Shown: positions 43,905 to 56,182, counted from the stretch's first letter. The stretch: 64,000 nucleotides of DNA from a sulfur-oxidizing endosymbiont of Gigantopelta aegis (GCF_016097415.1 NZ_JAEHGE010000001.1:3778778-3842777); one strand, 5' to 3'. The notes: a model not told the origin generated them from the letters alone. Numbers and translations: made by a program.

Positions 43905-46900
43905 GTCGCGCCTTCACGGGCGCGTGGTTGAAACCCGATTTTCCTTTTTTAAATGGCATTTTTTAGTGTCGCGCCTTCACGGGCGCGTGGATTAAACTTT
44001 TTCCTCCATTTTTTAAATCTTTTAAAACCCCGTCGCGCCTTCACGGGCGCGTGGATTGAAAACACGATTGATTGATAATTTTTTAAATTCACCTAACGTG
44101 TCGCGCCTTCACGGGCGCGTGGATTGAAAACATCTTCGATAACTGTTTGTAATGTTCTTTTCATGTGTCGCGCCTTCACGGGCGCGTGGATTGAAACACA
44201 AAAAATCTCATTAGAGTGCTAAACGATAATGTCGCGCCTTCACGGGCGCGTGGATTGAAACTCTCGTTGTTTTTGCCATTGTCCTCTCCGATATATGTCG
44301 CGCCTTCACGGGCGCGTGGATTGAAACTCAGAACTGATAACGATGTGCAGGGTGGGTTTTTGTCGCGCCTTCACGGGCGCGTGGATTGAAAACAGTTGTA
44401 ACTTAATGATCGCAATAAACGTCTTGTTGTCGCGCCTTCACGGGCGCGTGGATTGAAACGTCAAGCGATGTTGAAAACGGGAAACGCGCTAGTGTCGCGC
44501 CTTCACGGGCGCGTGGATTGAAACAACTCAGACCATACGCAGTCAAATATCCTTAAATGTCGCGCCTTCACGGGCGCGTGGATTGAAACAGTCGTAACAA
44601 TCGAATCTGAAAAAAAAGTGTATTGTCGCGCCTTCACGGGCGCGTGGATTGAAACACAAGGTATTTTGCCAGTGGATGTTTTGTGTTAATGTCGCGCCTT
44701 CACGGGCGCGTGGATTGAAACGCGGAAAAGTAGCCGGGATCACAACATTAGTTCTGTCGCGCCTTCACGGGCGCGTGGATTGAAACATCGGTGACAGGTA
44801 TTGATGCTGGAAAAGTTGAAGTCGCGCCTTCACGGGCGCGTGGATTGAAACGAGACGATAAACGGTCACATCCCACGCATCAGGGATGTCGCGCCTTCAC
44901 GGGCGCGTGGATTGAAACCGGACCGGGCAAGAAGTGCATGGAAATCGGAAATGTCGCGCCTTCACGGGCGCGTGGATTGAAACCCGAATTGACAGTAACG
45001 ACTGCACCTAAAGTTTTTTGTCGCGCCTTCACGGGCGCGTGGATTGAAACAACAATTCGGCAATACGTTTTCTTCATTTTCTGGTCGCGCCTTCACGGGC
45101 GCGTGGATTGAAACTGGAGATATAAAAATGATAGAACAAAAAAATCATGTCGCGCCTTCACGGGCGCGTGGATTGAAACTATTGTTTTTAATAATGACTC
45201 TAATCGTATCAATTTGTCGCGCCTTCACGGGCGCGTGGATTGAAACGAGTGAAAATGGGGCAAGTCAAAAAAACATTAGTGTCGCGCCTTCACGGGCGCG
45301 TGGATTGAAAACAATTACGCGCTGATTTATCAGACTTATATCAAACGTCGCGCCTTCACGGGCGCGTGGATTGAAACAAATTAAGTGAGCCCCGAGGGGA
45401 TATAAAAATTGTGTCGCGCCTTCACGGGCGCGTGGATTGAAACACCTGCTAAACCCCGCAATAATTTTCTAAAATTATTGTCGCGCCTTCACAGGCGCGT
45501 GGATTGAAACTTGATCACAATCTTGCCAATAATGTAAAAGTTACAAGTCGCGCCTTCACGGGCGCGTGGATTGAAAACAAATAACAATTAATTCCGCCAT
45601 CGCCAATAGTATTGTCGCGCCTTCACGGGCGCGTGGATTGAAACATCAGTCAAATTGACGGGTTTGTATTTTTTAAAATTGTCGCGCCTTCACGGGCGCG
45701 TGGATTGAAACTGTTGTTATATCTGGTCATCATGTTGATCCATCTTGTCGCGCCTTCACGGGCGCGTGGATTGAAAACCATGCACTTCTTGCCCGGGAAG
45801 GAAGCCCATTGGTGTCGCGCCTTCACGGGCGCGTGGATGAAACACCACTCCCGCCACGTAGTAAATGGCCTGAAAGATGTCGCGCCTTCACGGGCGCGTG
45901 GATTGAAACAACTCAACAAATAAAAAGAAATAGATAATATCGTCGCGCCTTCACGGGCGCGTGGATTGAAACAATTAATCAATGATATTGATTATGATTT
46001 TTATATGTCGCGCCTTCACGGGCGCGTGGATTGAAACAAAGAAATTACTTTTTCAGGCAAACAACTCAGTGTCGCGCCTTCACGGGCGCGTGGATTGAAA
46101 CTTTTGGGTGAGCGTAGCGAGGGGCAAAGCCCCTTGTCGCGCCTTCACGGGCGCGTGGATTGAAACACCACTTCCTCCGCGTAGCAAATGACCTGAAAGA
46201 GTCGCGCCTTCACGGGCGCGTGGATTGAAAACAACTATTTGATAGGGATCATTTTTCAATCGATAAGTCGCGCCTTCACGGGCGCGTGGATTGAAAACAA
46301 TACCTTTGCTTTCCTAAATGTTTTCTACAAGTCGCGCCTTCACGGGCGCGTGGATTGAAACAGAAGATTTAGCGACAAAATTTAGTACTGTTAAGTCGCG
46401 CCTTCACGGGCGCGTGGATTGAAACAAAAATGATATTGATAAATTTATAGAAAAAATGTCGCGCCTTCACGGGCGCGTGGATTGAAAACCGAAATTGTTT
46501 GTGCTCTTGATTTTAATTTTTTGTCGCGCCTTCACGGGCGCGTGGATTGAAACCTTTTCCGGTTTTTACTTCAATAAAAAAAATACGGTCGCGCCTTCAC
46601 GGGCGCGTGGATTGAAACTGTTGTTGTATCCGGTCATCATGTTGATCCATCGTCGCGCCTTCACGGGCGCGTGGATTGAAACCATGCCCCATTGATCCGG
46701 GATGCCCAATTAATAAGTCGCGCCTTCACGGGCGCGTGGATTGAAACCTCCATCGCCAATAGTATAAGCGACAAATTCCCCGTCGCGCCTTCACGGGCGC
46801 GTGGATTGAAACAGTCATTTCTCCTTTGTTCGCATATGAAATGGGATGTCGCGCCTTCACGGGCGCGTGGATTGAAACAGTGATATCATTAATAAAACTA

Positions 46901-48338
46901 TTAAATTCATTAATGTCGCGCCTTCACGGGCGCGTGGATTGAAACTTTGCTGATGAAACCGACGTTGGCATCAATATCGAGTCGCGCCTTCACGGGCGCG
47001 TGGATTGAAACTTGAAATAACGCCCGCAAATACTTCAAAGAATGGTCGCGCCTTCACGGGCGCGTGGATTGAAAACATATCCAGATCTGGGTTCATATCC
47101 AGATCTGGGTTCGTCGCGCCTTCACGGGCGCGTGGATTGAAACCAGCGCTGCAGTGTAAACTCGATAATTGCTTCTTGTCGCGCCTTCACGGGCGCGTGG
47201 ATTGAAACAACTCAACAAATAAAAAGAAATAGATAATATCGAGTCGCGCCTTCACGGGCGCGTGGATTGAAACATTTTTAAATTATGTTGATACAGCGAG
47301 CCAAGCGCGTCGCGCCTTCACGGGCGCGTGGATTGAAACGTCCCATTCCGCCGCAGTTAATGTACTGCCCGTCGTCGCGCCTTCACGGGCGCGTGGATTG
47401 AAACAGTGGGGTGAGGAACTGGAACTAGGTCGGAAGTGTCGCGCCTTCACGGGCGCGTGGATTGAAAACCTATCTTTTTTGACTTAAATATAAGTCAAGA
47501 TCGTCGCGCCTTCACGGGCGCGTGGATTGAAACCGGGCACAGAAAATGGAAAAGTTTTTAATATTGTGTCGCGCCTTCACGGGCGCGTGGATTGAAAACA
47601 GGAAATTGAACTTGAGACGGACGCCCTTTGGGGTCGCGCCTTCACGGGCGCGTGGATTGAAACACTTTGCGCAAACGATTCTGCAGAATCACTCATTGTC
47701 GCGCCTTCACGGGCGCGTGGATTGAAAACTGGCTAATAATACAATCGATGAAATTGTATTATTAGTCGCGCCTTCACAGGCGCGTGGATTGAAACATTAT
47801 TTTTAATAATGACTCTGATCGTATCAATTGTCGCGCCTTCACGGGCGCGTGGATTGAAACTAACTGCAAGATACGTCCCGAAAAATGATTTACCTGTCGC
47901 GCCTTCACGGGCGCGTGGATTGAAACTGGAACTGCAAACGCTTATGTTTTGACAAAAATGTCGCGCCTTCACGGGCGCGTGGATTGAAAACAATATCGTT
48001 AATATCTTTGACTGCAAACCCGATGTCGCGCCTTCACGGGCGCGTGGATTGAAACCGATGTAAAATCCAGGGATATATTTATCATTTTGTCGCGCCTTCA
48101 CGGGCGCGTGGATTGAAACACCATCGCTGGCAAGTTTTTCCGTCGATATAAGTCGCGCCTTCACGGGCGCGTGGATTGAAACATACATTTTTTGATAAAT
48201 TGTACAAAATCAATACGTCGCGCCTTCACGGGCGCGTGGATTGAAAACTATTATCAAGTAATTGGATCAAGTCTGTGCCGTGTCGCGCCTTCACGGGCGC
48301 GTGGATTGAAACCATATTGAACGCTGAATCCATGAGCA
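43905..48338 (+). CRISPR. Type I-C CRISPR array, block 1 (68 repeats)
   Basis: 68 repeats counted by eye, first at 43905 and last at 48282. The consensus is 31 bases, starting GTCGCGCC and ending GGATTGAAAC, with the palindromic core CGCGCC..GGCGCG typical of type I-C. About a fifth have GAAAAC (32 bases). Spacers are mostly 33-36 bases. The first two repeats deviate (GTGGTTGAAAC; GGATTAAAC), as does one at 45814. The last spacer (48313-48338) is interrupted by IS3-B copy 2. Confidence 0.98.
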
Positions 48339-48406
48339 TTAATGTGGCTATACTTAACCGGACACACAACTTAAAATAACTAAAAAGATAAAAAGTGTGA
48401 CCTAAA

Positions 48407-48727
48407 ATGAATGATCAAACAAAAAAACCGAATAAAAGCTATACATCAGAATTTAAAGAATCAGCTGTCAAATTAGCTAATGAGACGGATCAACCCGTTT
48501 CTCAGACTGCCAGGGAGCTAGGTGTTAATGTAAATACTCTACATACCTGGATCAGTAAATATTCCAAACCGGTGAAGACGGTAGCCAATAGAAGTGATGA
48601 ACACATTTATGATGAAGTAAAACGTCTGAAAAAAGAATTGGCAAAAGTGATTCAGGAGCGTGATTTATTAAAAGGCCACAGCGTACTTTGCAAGGGGAAA
48701 CTTTGTGAAGTACGCATGGATAACTGA
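48407..48727 (+). CDS. IS3-family OrfA (IS3-B copy 2)
   Basis: 106 residues: HTH (SQTARELGVNVNTLHTWIS), then a leucine-zipper stretch (YDEVKRLKKELAKVIQERDL). OrfA binds the IS ends. It overlaps orfB, with which it is normally joined by programmed frameshifting. Confidence 0.87.
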   Translation: MNDQTKKPNKSYTSEFKESAVKLANETDQPVSQTARELGVNVNTLHTWISKYSKPVKTVANRSDEHIYDEVKRLKKELAKVIQERDLLKGHSVLCKGKLCEVRMDN

Positions 48728-49567
48728 TCAGGCTAAAGATTACCCGGTAACGATTCTGTGCCGTTTTATGGATGTTTCCGTAGTTGCTATTATGATTGGG
48801 TTAGCTCTCCTAAAACGGATAGAGAGAAAGAAAATGAAGCGCTTACTGAGCAGCTAAAAAACTGTTTGAAGACAGTCGCAAGACTTATGGAACCCGTCGT
48901 CTTAAAAAGAAAACTGGCTGAAAAAGGCGTTCATATAAGCCGCCGGAGAATTGGTCGATTAATGAAAAAAGCCGGTTTGTTTTGTAAAACGAAGAGACGC
49001 TTTAAAGCGACGACTAATTCCAAGCATAATAAGCGTATATCTCCAAATTTACTGGAAAGAGAGTTTACTGTCTCTCAACCTGATCGCTACTATGTGGGTG
49101 ATATTACCTATATTGCCACCAAGGAAGGCTGGTTATATTTAGCGGTTGTCATTGACTTATTCTCTAGGCAAATTGTTGGCTGGTCGATGGATGAGCGAAT
49201 GAAAGCCAAGCTAGTCAATGATGCTTTACTGATGGCCATATGGAAGCGTAAACCAATGGATGGATTGCTTTGGCATACTGACCGAGGTAGCCAATATGCC
49301 TCTGATAGTCATAGAAAAATATTGTCGGATCATAACATAATTCAGTCTATGAGCCGCAAAGGAAATTGCTGGGACAATGCTGTATCAGAGAGCTTCTTTC
49401 ATAGTTTGAAAACTGAATTGACGCACCATTGTCGATTCAAAACCAGAGTAGAAGCAAAGCAGGCAATATTTGAATATATTGAGGTATTTTATAATCGGGA
49501 GCGACTTCATTCGGCTAATGATTATTTGTCACCAGTCGATTATGAAATACAGCAGGAAATAGCTTAA
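48705..49567 (+). pseudogene. IS3-family OrfB transposase (IS3-B copy 2), one frameshift
   Basis: Begins [22 protein letters not shown] missing C near 48779 (TTTCCGTAG versus TTTCCCGTAG) breaks the frame after FMDVS, and the remaining 269 codons are open. The rve core: [41 protein letters not shown]. Probably active if the indel is an error. Confidence 0.87.
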
Positions 49568-49859
49568 ATCGATTGATTGAAGAGGGGTAAAAGGCGACAT
49601 AAATGCCGCCCATTACCGTTGACGGCCATCGGCTCCTCAGCCTGTGCCGTGAAGATATTGTAACAGGATCATTACCGTTGTGAAAATACCTTGGGTGAAT
49701 GGAACGGCTCTATCGTTCCAGAGGGCAAAAGCCCTTTCTCTTCATCTGTTTAAAGTTAACATGAGAAACTAAAATGATAGGAAATACAAAATGACAAAAA
49801 TCACTTGAAACAGCCAAAAAATATTTAGAAAACTGTCCGGAAAAATGTTTGACACATCA

Positions 49860-50594
49860 GGAGATCATGTCGCGCCTTCACGGGCGCGTGGATTGAAACC
49901 TGCATTTTAGCAGCAAAGTTTAACATGTTATGGTCGCGCCTTCACGGGCGCGTGGATTGAAACGTCGATGACTTTTTAATGCGAGCTCATGTTTGTCGTC
50001 GCGCCTTCACGGGCGCGTGGATTGAAACATCAAAATTTCTTCAAACACTAACACTTTTTTAGTCGCGCCTTCACGGGCGCGTGGATTGAAACATACTGCA
50101 TTGTATTAATCATTGAATCTCAGCGGTCGCGCCTTCACGGGCGCGTGGATTGAAACTCTACTAAAAGTGGTCGGATCAAATACACTCCATGTCGCGCCTT
50201 CACGGGCGCGTGGATTGAAACCATTTTCATATTTTGATCGCAAATGGCAATAGCAGTCGCGCCTTCACGGGCGCGTGGATTGAAACTACCGCCAATCGCG
50301 AAGATATTGTCTCATTAAAATGTCGCGCCTTCACGGGCGCGTGGATTAAACCATTATCTAAAATCCGACCTGAATTGCTCGGGGCGTCGCGCCTTCACGG
50401 GCGCGTGGATTGAATGACCCCCGACCGAAAAGGGTTTGCTCGGGGATGTGTCAACACGCCTTCAAATATTTTTTTGGCGCGTGGTCATTGTAATCACAAT
50501 AATTGACCCCCGACCGAAAGAGGTTTGTTTTTCACAACGGTCGCGCCTTCACGGGCGCGTGGATTGAAACTCTTGTTGTTTTCAATCGCCATTG
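49860..50594 (+). CRISPR. Type I-C CRISPR array, block 2 (10 repeats)
   Basis: Repeats start at 49869, 49933, 49998, 50062, 50126, 50191, 50256, 50322, 50396 (truncated, ends GGATTGA) and 50540. Same consensus as block 1. Between the ninth and tenth lies a scrambled 116-base stretch, listed separately. The last spacer is cut by the IS3-B remnant at 50595. Confidence 0.95.
50424..50539. other. Scrambled mosaic of IS3-B end and CRISPR repeat pieces
   Basis: Contains a direct duplication TTGACCCCCGACCGAAA (near 50425 and 50502), an IS3-B end piece GATGTGTCAACAC (50437-50449), then GCCTTCA and GGCGCGTGG (repeat halves) around AAATATTTTTTTGGC (found in the IS3-B right part). It is not a regular repeat-spacer unit. 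Confidence 0.75.
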
Positions 50595-51119
50595 TGATGT
50601 GTCAACAAACAGTGACAACATTCGCTCATCCATCGACCAGCCAACAATTTGCCTAGAGAATAAGTCAATGACAACCGCTAAATATAACCAGCCTTCCTTG
50701 GTGGCAATATAGGTAATATCACCCACATAGTAGCGATCAGGTTGAGAGACAGTAAACTCTCTTTCCAGTAAATTTGGAGATATACGCTTATTATGCTTGG
50801 AATTAGTCGTCGCTTTAAAGCGTCTCTTCGTTTTACAAAACAAACCGGCTTTTTTCATTAATCGACCAATTCTCCGGCGGCTTATATGAACGCCTTTTTC
50901 AGCCAGTTTTCTTTTAAGACGACGGGTTCCATAAGTCTTGCGACTGTCTTCAAACAGTTTTTTAGCTGCTCAGTAAGCGCTTCATTTTCTTTCTCTCTAT
51001 CCGTTTTAGGAGAGCTAACCCAATCATAATAGCAACTACGGGAAACATCCATAAAACGGCACAGAATCGTTACCGGGTAATCTTTAGCCTGATCAGTTAT
51101 CCATGCGTACTTCACAAAA
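50595..51119 (-). mobile_element. IS3-B copy 3, remnant
   Basis: The right terminus TGATGTGTCAAC is followed after a short junction by the N-terminal half of orfB on the minus strand (51115-50630; [33 protein letters not shown], ending VGWSMDERM). The C-terminal half of orfB, orfA and the left terminus are missing. Confidence 0.87.
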
Positions 51120-53416
51120 TTATTGGCTCTCTCAATATAGTCGCGCCTTCACGGGCGGGCGTGGATTGAAAACAATTTCTTGTACTGTTTTACTCCAAAC
51201 ATTTCTGTCGCGCCTTCACGGGCGCGTGGATTGAAACTCACATGGGGAAAAGCGCGCACGGGGAAATCAATGTCGCGCCTTCACGGGCGCGTGGATTGAA
51301 ACGTAAAAACAAAAAATCATGGGACGTTCTGAATTGTCGCGCCTTCACGGGCGCGTGGATTGAAACCCCAAATACAATTTTAAATAACTCGCAGATAGAG
51401 TCGCGCCTTCACGGGCGCGTGGATTGAAACTAACTGCAAGATACGTCCCGAAAAATGATTGACCGTCGCGCCTTCACGGGCGCGTGGATTGAAACCTTGC
51501 TTGCGCGCTTACCCGCGCCAGCCTTAGCTGTCGCGCCTTCACGGGCGCGTGGATTGAAACGATAAAAAAATACGACCGTTAACAATAGCAATGTCGCGCC
51601 TTCACGGGCGCGTGGATTGAAACATATCGGGCGCAGCATTGTTAGACGGAGAGCAAAGTCGCGCCTTCACGGGCGCGTGGATTGAAACTTTTAATATCAA
51701 TTTAGTTATATTTTGCCACCATGTCGCGCCTTCACGGGCGCGTGGATTGAAACTTATCTATTAGCGAACTAATCAATGATTTTTTGTGTCGCGCCTTCAC
51801 GGGCGCGTGGATTGAAACAATTTTATAATGTTTAATATCTGATTTTAAACAGTCGCGCCTTCACGGGCGCGTGGATTGAAACAACTTAAATTGTTGATTT
51901 TTGTAGTGATTGCAGTAGTCGCGCCTTCACGGGCGCGTGGATTGAAACCCCATCCCATTTCTCTGCGGATTTTGTTATGACGTCGCGCCTTCACGGGCGC
52001 GTGGATTGAAACTTTATATTCGATAAAAATTCTAATAATTCGACGTCGCGCCTTCACGGGCGCGTGGATTGAAACATCGCGCTTGATTGGGTTTTGCATA
52101 TATTGAGCTGTCGCGCCTTCACGGGCGCGTGGATTGAAACCGCCATCCCCAATAGTATAAGCGACAAATTCCCCGAGTCGCGCCTTCACGGGCGCGTGGA
52201 TTGAAACTACAAATCCGTCTTTATAATCGATTACTTCAGCGTCGCGCCTTCACGGGCGCGTGGATTGAAACAGTTGTTGGTTTTCCATCGTAAATAATAC
52301 GTTGTCGCGCCTTCACGGGCGCGTGGATTGAAACTAATCTCTATAAGCCACTCTTTAATTTTTTGTTTTTGTCGCGCCTTCACGGGCGCGTGGATTGAAA
52401 CGTACTGCATTGTATTAATCATTGAATCTCAGCGGGTCGCGCCTTCACGGGCGCGTGGATTGAAACAATTCCTATAAATTATATTGCCGAGGCTTTTGCA
52501 TGTCGCGCCTTCACGGGCGCGTGGATTGAAACGTTTTGCGGGGAGCGTCAAATATGTCAAAGATGAGTCGCGCCTTCACGGGCGCGTGGATTGAAACTAT
52601 AATTTTTTTAGTAATGGCGTTATCTATTTCTGAGTCGCGCCTTCACGGGCGCGTGGATTGAAACACCGCAAGCACTGGCACATTTGCAGAATTAAAAAGG
52701 TCGCGCCTTCACGGGCGCGTGGATTGAAACATAAGCTGCAATAACACAATCTGCCCAAGTTTTGGTCGCGCCTTCACGGGCGCGTGGATTGAAACATTAG
52801 TAGGCTTTGGGTTTACTGGCGATCAGGCGTCGCGCCTTCACGGGCGCGTGGATTGAAACATAAAATATTATCTGCAATTTTATTTGTTGATATGTCGCGC
52901 CTTCACGGGCGCGTGGATTGAAACAGAAACACTTGCTAAAAATTATTTAATTACCGGTGTCGCGCCTTCACGGGCGCGTGGATTGAAACTCCCAAATATG
53001 AATCTATTATATACTGTTACGCGTCGCGCCTTCACGGGCGCGTGGATTGAAACCATGTTCGACTTACATCCCCAATTGATTTTTACGTCGCGCCTTCACG
53101 GGCGCGTGGATTGAAAACCCTTGAGTGTTTGAAATTGCAGGATCAACTGCAATGTCGCGCCTTCACGGGCGCGTGGATTGAAACCGGAACGTATCTTGCA
53201 GTTAAAAAAGCGAATAAGTCGCGCCTTCACGGGCGCGTGGATTGAAACATTGAAAAGTGCAGATTGTTCATCGCGTTTGATGGGTCGCGCCTTCACGGGC
53301 GCGTGGATTGAAACTATTGTCAAGTGTCATGTTGACAAAATGTATTTGTCGCGCCTTCACGGGCGCGTGGATTGAAACATTGCGTCGATTTGCGAGTGCT
53401 GTGATATTGTCAGTCG
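51120..53416 (+). CRISPR. Type I-C CRISPR array, block 3 (35 repeats)
   Basis: 35 repeats, first at 51140 (a variant with an extra GGG-type insertion, GGGCGGGCGTGG) and last at 53348, with the same consensus. A partial spacer (51120-51139) precedes the first; the last spacer (53379-53416) runs into IS3-B copy 4. Some spacers repeat those of block 1 with one or two changes, so the three blocks are one original array. Confidence 0.97.
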
Positions 53417-54703
<1,287 letters not shown>

Positions 54704-56134
54704 TTTGAATTTGCCCAACCTAAAGCGTCGTCTGATGATGACGATGAAATAACAGATACTCCCTGGAAAATTGCTATTATTGATGATGATGAACAAGTGC
54801 ATATTGTCACTCAAATGGTCTTAAAGCACTTTTCCTTTGATAATAAACCGGTTCAGTTTTTAAATGCCTATAGTGCAGCCGAAGGCTTGGAATTATTTAA
54901 AAATAATGATGATATCGGTGTCTGCTTACTGGATGTGGTAATGGAAACGGAACATGCGGGGCTTGACTTGGCCAGACAAATCCGTGAAGGATTAAAAAAT
55001 ACCTTTACACGTATTGTCTTGCGTACTGGACAGCCAGGAAGTGCGCCAGAAGATGAGGTGATCATTAATTATGATATCAATGACTACAAAGAAAAAACGG
55101 AGCTAACACGCTCGAAACTCAATACTCTGATGTATTCCTGTTTGCGTTCTTATCGAGACATTGTGTCTCTTGATCAAACGCGTAAGGGACTTGAACAAGT
55201 CATCAGTTCGACGACACAAGTCTTTAGTTTGCAATTTATTGAGGAGTTTTCTAAGGGAATTTTACAACAAGTAACCTCTGTTTTAAATTTTAAAGACAGT
55301 GCTTTTTATGGTAACACCAATGGACTTGCAGCCCATGGTGAGCAGAATAATGATAATGCTAACATCAAAATTATTGCCGGTATTGGTAGTTTTGAGGATA
55401 AAATTGGAAATGAAATTTCCCAGGCAATTCCTCAAGAATTATTTAATTTATTAGAGCAGCATAATGAGTTCTTTTATTCCGTTCATGTGAAAGACTCCTA
55501 CTTGGCCTGTCATCAAAGTCATGGAGCGCCCAAAAATGTATTGTTTTTTCAGGGCATTGGCAAACGTAGCGCCTTACAGCAAAAATTGCTGGATATTTAT
55601 AGTCGCAATGTTTTGGTGGCCTTTGAAAATATTTGCCTCAAGGTGGAAGGTGAGGAGTCACAACGAGAAATTGTCTATATGCTCGGTGAAGCGGTAGAAT
55701 CTCGTTCCAATGAAACCGGCTTTCATTTGAAGCGAGTGGCGCAACTATCGGGTATTTTAGCCAGAAAACTTAAATTGCCTGATACCCATGTTGATTTAAT
55801 CATTCAGGCTTCACCGCTACATGATTTAGGAAAAATTGGTATTCCTGATCATATTTTACATAAGCCGGGTAAATTGGATGCTGAAGAATGGGAAGTAATG
55901 AAGAGTCATGTCAAAATCGGTCATGATATGATGAAAAATTCGCATAAAAAAGTGTTTCGTATTGGTTCGTTAATTGCTTTAGCGAGTAAGCGATGTTACA
56001 AAAGTCCTTGGAATATGGATGACGTTTTTGATTATCTAAAAAACAGTGCAGGGAGTCAATTTGATCCGAATATGATTGCTTTATTATTAGAGGAAAAACA
56101 AACGATTGAAAATCTTTATAGGCATTTAAAGTAG
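54704..56134 (+). pseudogene. Response regulator with DUF3369 and defective HD-GYP domain
   Basis: A receiver domain (PWKIAIIDDDEQVHIVTQMV, CLLDVVMETEHAGLDLARQI with the phospho-Asp, RIVLRTGQPG, YKEKTEL) is followed by a DUF3369 sensor-like part, then an HD domain (QASPLHDLGKIGIPDHILHK, EEWEVMKSHVKIGHDMM). HD-GYP enzymes hydrolyse cyclic di-GMP. The stretch that should hold HHEKWDGSGYP is missing: RIGSLIALASKRCYKSPW joins the two sides in frame, about 35 residues short. The active site is therefore incomplete. The 5' end has no start codon because the IS3-B copy 4 boundary removed it. A GTG at 54797 is in frame but would cut the receiver. Confidence 0.82.
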
Positions 56135-56182
56135 AGCTTTTTAGAAATAATACCTTAGTAAAAAGCAGGGGTAAACTTATTA

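Larger units (their letters stand above)
48339..49859 (+). mobile_element. IS3-family element, IS3-B copy 2, inside a spacer
   Basis: Ends TTAATGTGGCTATACTTAAC and TTGACACATCA; about 1521 bp, the fullest copy. It divides one spacer: 26 bases before it and 9 after (49860-49868) together make a spacer-length piece. Between orfB and the right end it carries about 280 non-coding bases with two hairpins (GGAACG..CGTTCC, AGGGC..GCCCT near 49700-49735). Confidence 0.9.

Noticed and set aside
44543-53375. Many ORFs with repeated [19 protein letters not shown] or [10 protein letters not shown] segments
   Set aside because: They are translations of the CRISPR repeat in different frames, not repeat proteins.
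43905-53378. Self-targeting spacers against genes in this window
   Set aside because: No convincing match was noticed, but the comparison by eye was not exhaustive; a spacer-versus-window alignment would settle it.
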